In this document: positions 5,899 to 9,169 of the stretch, one piece after another
Numbering within the stretch: position 1 is the stretch's first letter
Layout of the letters: each line of letters begins with the position of its first letter
Assembly (NCBI GenBank): GCA_049511115.1
Contig: JBEKYH010000173.1
Coordinates: 1-9,169, forward strand
Length of the DNA: 9,169 nt
Direction: 5' to 3'
Source: JBEKYH01 sp049511115
Lineage (GTDB): Bacteria > Planctomycetota > Phycisphaerae > Tepidisphaerales > Tepidisphaeraceae
Notes under the pieces: model-generated
Told to the model about the DNA's origin: nothing
Databases searched by the model: none
Seen by the model: only the letters and a program-made list of their open reading frames with translations
Translations under genes and position numbers: made by a program

Positions 5899-6054
5899 AT
5901 GCGCGTCGGCTACGAATCGCGCTCGACCGCCTGGCGGGCCGGTCCCGAAAGACCGGCCTCGCCAGGGGCCTTACAGATCGGTTTACGCCTCGATTTGCGT
6001 CCGTCTGGTCAGTCTACGCTAAACAACGACGCAAACAAATATGGTGAGTTATGA
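5899..6054 (+). CDS. Possible 51-residue small ORF coupled to the NHL gene
   Basis: This ORF begins at the ATG at 5899, five bases after AAGGAAGG (5886-5893), the strong ribosome site that lies on the stop of the cytochrome gene. Its TGA overlaps the ATG at 6051 as ATGA, the same coupling seen at ccmE/ccmF and at the junction at 7916. The product is arginine- and proline-rich with no signal or membrane segment. The NHL gene has only a poorly spaced GGTGAG (2 nt from its ATG), so translating this ORF could deliver ribosomes to it. It contains a strong hairpin (5930-5966). It may be a leader or coupling peptide, a genuine small protein, or a chance ORF in GC-rich DNA; I do not recognise a family. 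Confidence 0.3.
   Translation: MRVGYESRSTAWRAGPERPASPGALQIGLRLDLRPSGQSTLNNDANKYGEL
5930..5966 (+). other. Strong hairpin between the tetraheme and NHL genes
   Basis: CCTGGCG followed by GGCCGGTC (5930-5944) pairs with GACCGGCC followed by TCGCCAGG (5951-5966): about 15 pairs including one G-U, one bulged C (5960), and a 6-nt loop CCGAAA. No T-run follows (GGCCTTACAG), so it is not a standard intrinsic terminator. It may act as a processing or stability element, or as a partial attenuator setting cytochrome expression above that of the downstream genes. A second weaker inverted repeat, TTTGCGTC (5994-6001) and GACGCAAA (6028-6035), lies just before the NHL start. Confidence 0.6.
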
Positions 6055-7238
6055 ACGCGAAACTGTACAGATCCTTTCAAATCCTCCTGCTGGGCTGCAC
6101 GTTGGCGCTTTTCGCCGGGTGCGCCGCTGAATCCACGACGACCGACACCACAAAGGTCTACAGCCTCTGGCCGCCGTTCCCGCAGGAGCCGCGCATTCTC
6201 TTCCTGGCCAGCTATTCTTCGAACACCGATGTTGAGCCGCCCAAGACAAAAATGGATCAGATTCTCTTCGGCACGACCCCCACGTCCCAGGTTCCCATCG
6301 CGAATCCCTACGGCGTGGCCATGTGGAACGGCCGCATCTATGTCTGCGATACCCGCAACCCGGCCGTTGAGATTCTCGATCTCCGCAAGCATGACATGGA
6401 ACTCATGAGCGCCCCGGAAGCGGGCAAGCTTGCCAAGCCCATCGCCATCGCCATCGCCCCCGACGGCACGAAATACATCGCCGACGGCACGCTCGGCACG
6501 ATCGCCGTCTTTGACGCGAGCGACCATTACGTCCGCCAGATCGGCCACGACAATTTCCGGCCCGTCGGCGTCGCCGTCCACGGCGATCTGCTCTATGCCA
6601 CGGATTTCAAGGCCAATCACATTGAAGTCTTCAACCGCCTCACCGGCGCTTCGGTGCGAATCATCGGCGAGCCCGGCACGAAGAAAGGCCAGATGGTCGG
6701 CCCGCTTGGCATCGCCACCGACTCCCAGGGAAACGTCTACGTTGATGACATCATCAATTGCCGCGTCCAGAAATTCTCTCCCGACGGAAAACTCCTCGGC
6801 GAATTCGGCTCCCTCGGCGATCACCCCGGCAGCTTCACGCGCCCCAAGCACATCGCCGTGGATAACGACGGCGTGATCTACGTTGTCGATGCCGCCTTCC
6901 AGAACGTGCAGATGTTCAACAGCAAGTATGAGGCCCTCCTCTTCTTCGGCAACGCCGGTGATTACGCCGGTTCCATGGACCTGCCCGCGGGAATCACCCT
7001 GCACGAAGGCGATCTCGATCTCTTCGCCGACCGCATCCCCTCGGCCTTTCAGGCCCAGTACCTGGTCCTGGTGACCAATCAGTTCGGGCCTCACAAGGTG
7101 AGCGTTTATGCGATGGGCCACCTCAAGCCGGGACGAACGGTGAATGATCTGGCGGGCAGCAATGGCGTGGATTCTCCCGGAACGACGACCCAGCCGGCGA
7201 CCGGCGTCGGCGCGCCGCTCCCTGAACAGGCGCAATAG
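6051..7238 (+). CDS. NHL-repeat six-bladed beta-propeller lipoprotein
   Basis: The 395-residue protein has a lipoprotein signal: MNAKLYRS, hydrophobic core, then FAGC with Cys24 as the probable lipidated residue (Cys16 would leave too short a core). The following segment, LWPPFPQEPRILFLASYSS (39-57), fits the W-P-x-P-P-x-x-P-R-I opening of propeller proteins often encoded beside cytochromes. Six NHL-type blades are visible at about 86-112, 130-157, 171-197, 217-246, 265-291 and 311-353, for example YGVAMWNGRIYVCD and LGIATDSQGNVYVDD. A low-complexity tail with TTQP closes the protein. There are no CxxCH motifs, so it is not itself a cytochrome. It probably sits at the periplasmic or outer face of a membrane as a scaffold for the neighbouring cytochromes. 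The fold is clear; the binding partner is inferred. The start is supported by the lipoprotein signal and by the overlap with the small upstream ORF. Confidence 0.88.
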   Translation: MNAKLYRSFQILLLGCTLALFAGCAAESTTTDTTKVYSLWPPFPQEPRILFLASYSSNTDVEPPKTKMDQILFGTTPTSQVPIANPYGVAMWNGRIYVCDTRNPAVEILDLRKHDMELMSAPEAGKLAKPIAIAIAPDGTKYIADGTLGTIAVFDASDHYVRQIGHDNFRPVGVAVHGDLLYATDFKANHIEVFNRLTGASVRIIGEPGTKKGQMVGPLGIATDSQGNVYVDDIINCRVQKFSPDGKLLGEFGSLGDHPGSFTRPKHIAVDNDGVIYVVDAAFQNVQMFNSKYEALLFFGNAGDYAGSMDLPAGITLHEGDLDLFADRIPSAFQAQYLVLVTNQFGPHKVSVYAMGHLKPGRTVNDLAGSNGVDSPGTTTQPATGVGAPLPEQAQ

Positions 7239-7262
7239 GCGACTTTTTATGTCGGGCGCACA

Positions 7263-7919
7263 ATGGCTGTCACAAATAGACATTTTCATACCAGCCCCCG
7301 GACGATCCGCGCCATCGTCCTGTGCGCGCTGCTGTCCATGCTCCTGCTGGGCTGCTCGGTCGCCCGCGATTACAAAACCCTCAGCTTCTTTTTCGACGGC
7401 GTTCCCGACCCCAACGCGCCGGTAAGGCCTGTCGAGGTCGCGCTGACCAACACGCCGCATACCCCGAATCAGCCCGACGCCCCGGTCAAGCTCTACCGGC
7501 ATAAGCCCTACGCCGACGGCAAATGCACCGACTGCCACACGTCCGATAAAAAGCAGCTCATCACGGTAAAGGCCGACCTCTGCGTCAAATGCCACCAGCC
7601 TGCCGTCCACCAATATGCCCTGATGCACGGCCCGGTCTCCGTCGGCCAATGCCTCTGGTGCCACGAGCCGCACGAGTCCGACCAGCAATATCTGCTGAAG
7701 ACAACGGCCCCCGAACTATGCCTGCAATGCCACGACCGCGAGCTACTGCCGTCGGATAAACCGCACCAATCTGATGACGCCAACTGCCTCACCTGCCACG
7801 TCGGCCACGGGAGCCCCAAAGCCCTGCTCCTTCGCGTCGACAATCCGACGCTTCCGCCGATTTCGACGCTTCTCGTCAGCACCACTCAACCGTCGCCACC
7901 CGACGGAGGCTCACAATGA
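7263..7919 (+). CDS. Pentaheme c-type cytochrome lipoprotein
   Basis: The 218-residue protein has an n-region with arginines, a hydrophobic core and a lipobox LLLGC with Cys31 as the lipid site. Five CxxCH motifs follow within about 92 residues: CTDCH (88-92), CVKCH (107-111), CLWCH (130-134), CLQCH (153-157) and CLTCH (175-179). The paired spacing and CHEPH fit the doubled-CxxCH/cytochrome c3-like superfamily. Close heme packing suits a short electron wire. A Pro-rich spacer (about 47-80) separates the anchor from the heme domain, and the tail is low complexity with TTQP. The 24-bp gap after the NHL gene lacks a good ribosome site, so coupling is possible. The stop overlaps the next gene as ATGA. 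Lipidation plus the adjacent barrel gene suggest an outer-membrane-associated electron carrier; which face it sits on cannot be read from the sequence. Confidence 0.93.
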   Translation: MAVTNRHFHTSPRTIRAIVLCALLSMLLLGCSVARDYKTLSFFFDGVPDPNAPVRPVEVALTNTPHTPNQPDAPVKLYRHKPYADGKCTDCHTSDKKQLITVKADLCVKCHQPAVHQYALMHGPVSVGQCLWCHEPHESDQQYLLKTTAPELCLQCHDRELLPSDKPHQSDDANCLTCHVGHGSPKALLLRVDNPTLPPISTLLVSTTQPSPPDGGSQ

Positions 7920-9169
7920 GAGGCCTCCGTGCCTCCATCCGCGCCGCTTGGGCCGTGCCGGCCCTCGCTGTCGTCATTTGCGCGGCGCCCCTGGCCCGGG
8001 CCGACGATCAAACCGGCCCCGTCGTCGTCGGCGGCCACCCCACCGCGCCCCTCTTCGGCATGGACCGCCCGACGGGCAGCGTCACCTTCGACTACGTCTA
8101 CGAACATGACACCACCAAACAGCAGGGCATCACCTCCGGCACCACCGACAATCGCGCCCAGGAAACTCTCAACGCCCTCACTCAAGCGTATGTCTTCAGC
8201 CCCGGCTTCCTCGACATCAGCCTTGGCGGCCTTATCGGTTTGCAGCAGGAAACCTTCAGCGAACCCGGCCAAACCCGCAACAGCGACGGCATCCTTGACG
8301 GTTGGGACGTCTCGGGCAACTTTCTCCGCGATGAAGGCTCCCCGCTTACCCTTTACACCCAGCGAACCCAGCAAATCATCACCCCCGACTTCTCTCCTTC
8401 GCTCGATAGCATCAATACCACTTACGGCGGCACGCTTAATTGGCAAAATAATTACGCCCCGACTACTGTCCAGCTCTACCATGACGATGAAACCCAGACC
8501 CAGGCGGGCGGCGTTCTCAATTATGAACTGAGCCAGGATGTCGCCCACTGGCACACCGATGTCATCAACCTGCCGCACCAGTCCCTGGTGTGGGATTTCA
8601 ACTATCAGAACACCACCGAAAAAGAGCAGGACAGCCCCTCGATTCACTACGAGGACTATGACGCGAGCCTCACTCACGTGCTCAATTTCGGCCCGACGGG
8701 CGCCAATTCCCTGACCAGCGCCGCCTCCCTTTCCGATCAGGTCGGCGACCTTGGCTACGATGAATTGGACCTCGACGAAAATCTGCTTTTGCAGCACACG
8801 CCCAATTTCCAGACTCACTATGACTACACGTTCGATTCCACCAACCTCGACGGCGTCGACCAGACCGACAACAAGCTGGACATCGGCTTCGTCCACCACC
8901 TCTTCGAGAGCCTGACCACCACCGCCGACGCCGGGGCCTCTCTGTTCGACGAAACCGGCGGCGGCGATGTGCAACAGTATTTTGGCGATGTCAATTTCGG
9001 CTATCGCAAGGAAATCCCCGAGGGGCTGCTCCTGGGTAACCTCAGCCTCGGCTACCAGTGGCAAAAGACCGACGAGGTCGATGAAGTCACACATTTCATT
9101 AATCAGGTCGAGACCTTCAACATTTCCCAGCCCCTGGCATTGATCCAGACCAACATCGACCCCAAGTCC
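7916..9169 (+). CDS. Probable outer-membrane beta-barrel (porin-like) protein, C-terminus beyond the window
   Basis: An open frame of 418 codons starts at the ATG at 7916, overlapping the pentaheme cytochrome stop by 4 nt, and runs off the right edge. GGAGG (7905-7909, six bases before the ATG) is the ribosome site. A Sec signal peptide (MRGLRASIR, hydrophobic core, cleavage near ARA/DD at residue 29) leads into a mature region with no Cys and no CxxCH. This region is rich in Asp, Asn, Gln, Thr, Tyr and Phe in alternating polar/aromatic strands (GSVTFDYVYEH, GTLNWQNNY, LVWDFNYQNT, FGDVNFGYR, GNLSLGYQWQ), typical of barrel strands with acidic loops. It does not start with the CxxC of MtrB/PioB proteins. 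Its tight coupling to a cytochrome lipoprotein suggests the barrel of a porin-cytochrome conduit. The barrel call is fairly secure; the conduit role is inference. Confidence 0.75.
   Translation, partial: MRGLRASIRAAWAVPALAVVICAAPLARADDQTGPVVVGGHPTAPLFGMDRPTGSVTFDYVYEHDTTKQQGITSGTTDNRAQETLNALTQAYVFSPGFLDISLGGLIGLQQETFSEPGQTRNSDGILDGWDVSGNFLRDEGSPLTLYTQRTQQIITPDFSPSLDSINTTYGGTLNWQNNYAPTTVQLYHDDETQTQAGGVLNYELSQDVAHWHTDVINLPHQSLVWDFNYQNTTEKEQDSPSIHYEDYDASLTHVLNFGPTGANSLTSAASLSDQVGDLGYDELDLDENLLLQHTPNFQTHYDYTFDSTNLDGVDQTDNKLDIGFVHHLFESLTTTADAGASLFDETGGGDVQQYFGDVNFGYRKEIPEGLLLGNLSLGYQWQKTDEVDEVTHFINQVETFNISQPLALIQTNIDPKS

Noticed and set aside
5930..5966. Intrinsic terminator after the tetraheme cytochrome gene.
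   Set aside because: The stem is strong but no T-run follows it, so it is reported only as a hairpin.
6440..6460. A short tandem repeat of GCCATC in the NHL gene.
   Set aside because: Three copies encode an Ala-Ile run in one blade strand. It is in frame and explained by the protein pattern.
6009..7688. A 559-codon open frame on the minus strand across the NHL gene and pentaheme cytochrome.
   Set aside because: It is antisense to two well-supported genes, and its product is a repetitive Val/Gly/Asp/Ala/Arg mix with no recognisable domain. This is what GC-biased third positions produce on the opposite strand.
7886..9094. A 402-codon minus-strand open frame opposite the barrel gene.
   Set aside because: It is a mirror frame of a gene with a clear signal peptide, ribosome site and strand pattern; its own product has no recognisable motif.
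7916..9169. Assignment of the barrel protein to the MtrB/PioB family.
   Set aside because: The mature N-terminus lacks the conserved CxxC and I see no family-specific motif, so only a general barrel call is made.

Overview
This 9.2 kb, GC-rich window holds two divergent gene blocks that share a regulatory gap of about 320 bp (4781-5101). The left block, on the minus strand, is a System I cytochrome c maturation operon in the order ccmE, ccmF (in frame with a second secreted protein), ccmA, ccmB (cut by the window edge). The right block, on the plus strand, encodes c-type cytochrome and cell-envelope proteins: an exported tetraheme cytochrome, a possible 51-residue ORF, an NHL beta-propeller lipoprotein, a pentaheme lipoprotein cytochrome, and the start of a probable outer-membrane beta-barrel protein. 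The maturation machinery thus sits back to back with likely client proteins.

The organism is a Gram-negative-type (diderm) bacterium: it has lipoprotein signals, a barrel-like protein and periplasmic heme attachment. CcmE carries the CxxxY heme-binding variant known from deltaproteobacteria, archaea and some other lineages, not the usual HxxxY. Thr-Thr-Gln-Pro segments in three exported proteins and dispersed palindromic repeats lead me to guess Planctomycetota (Phycisphaerae-like). This is weak evidence, and an acidobacterial or deltaproteobacterial-type genome is not excluded.

The most interesting regulatory signal is in the gap. A sigma-54-type -24/-12 element faces each gene block, each matching 10 of 12 defined consensus positions with exact spacing. 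An imperfect 29-bp palindrome lies almost exactly midway, about 105-110 bp upstream of both predicted transcription starts. This layout suggests one enhancer-binding protein co-activating heme-attachment machinery and cytochromes.

Other notable points are as follows. CcmF, complete at 656 residues, runs without a stop into a 419-residue protein that has its own Shine-Dalgarno sequence, start codon and signal peptide. The C-terminal 57 residues of CcmA are translated from REP-like repeats and an inverted-repeat arm, with the stop codon in the loop of a perfect 20-bp inverted repeat. The right block resembles porin-cytochrome extracellular electron-transfer clusters, but with small cytochromes (4 and 5 hemes) and a propeller lipoprotein. 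No ccmC, ccmD, ccmG or ccmH is visible; some may lie beyond the left edge.
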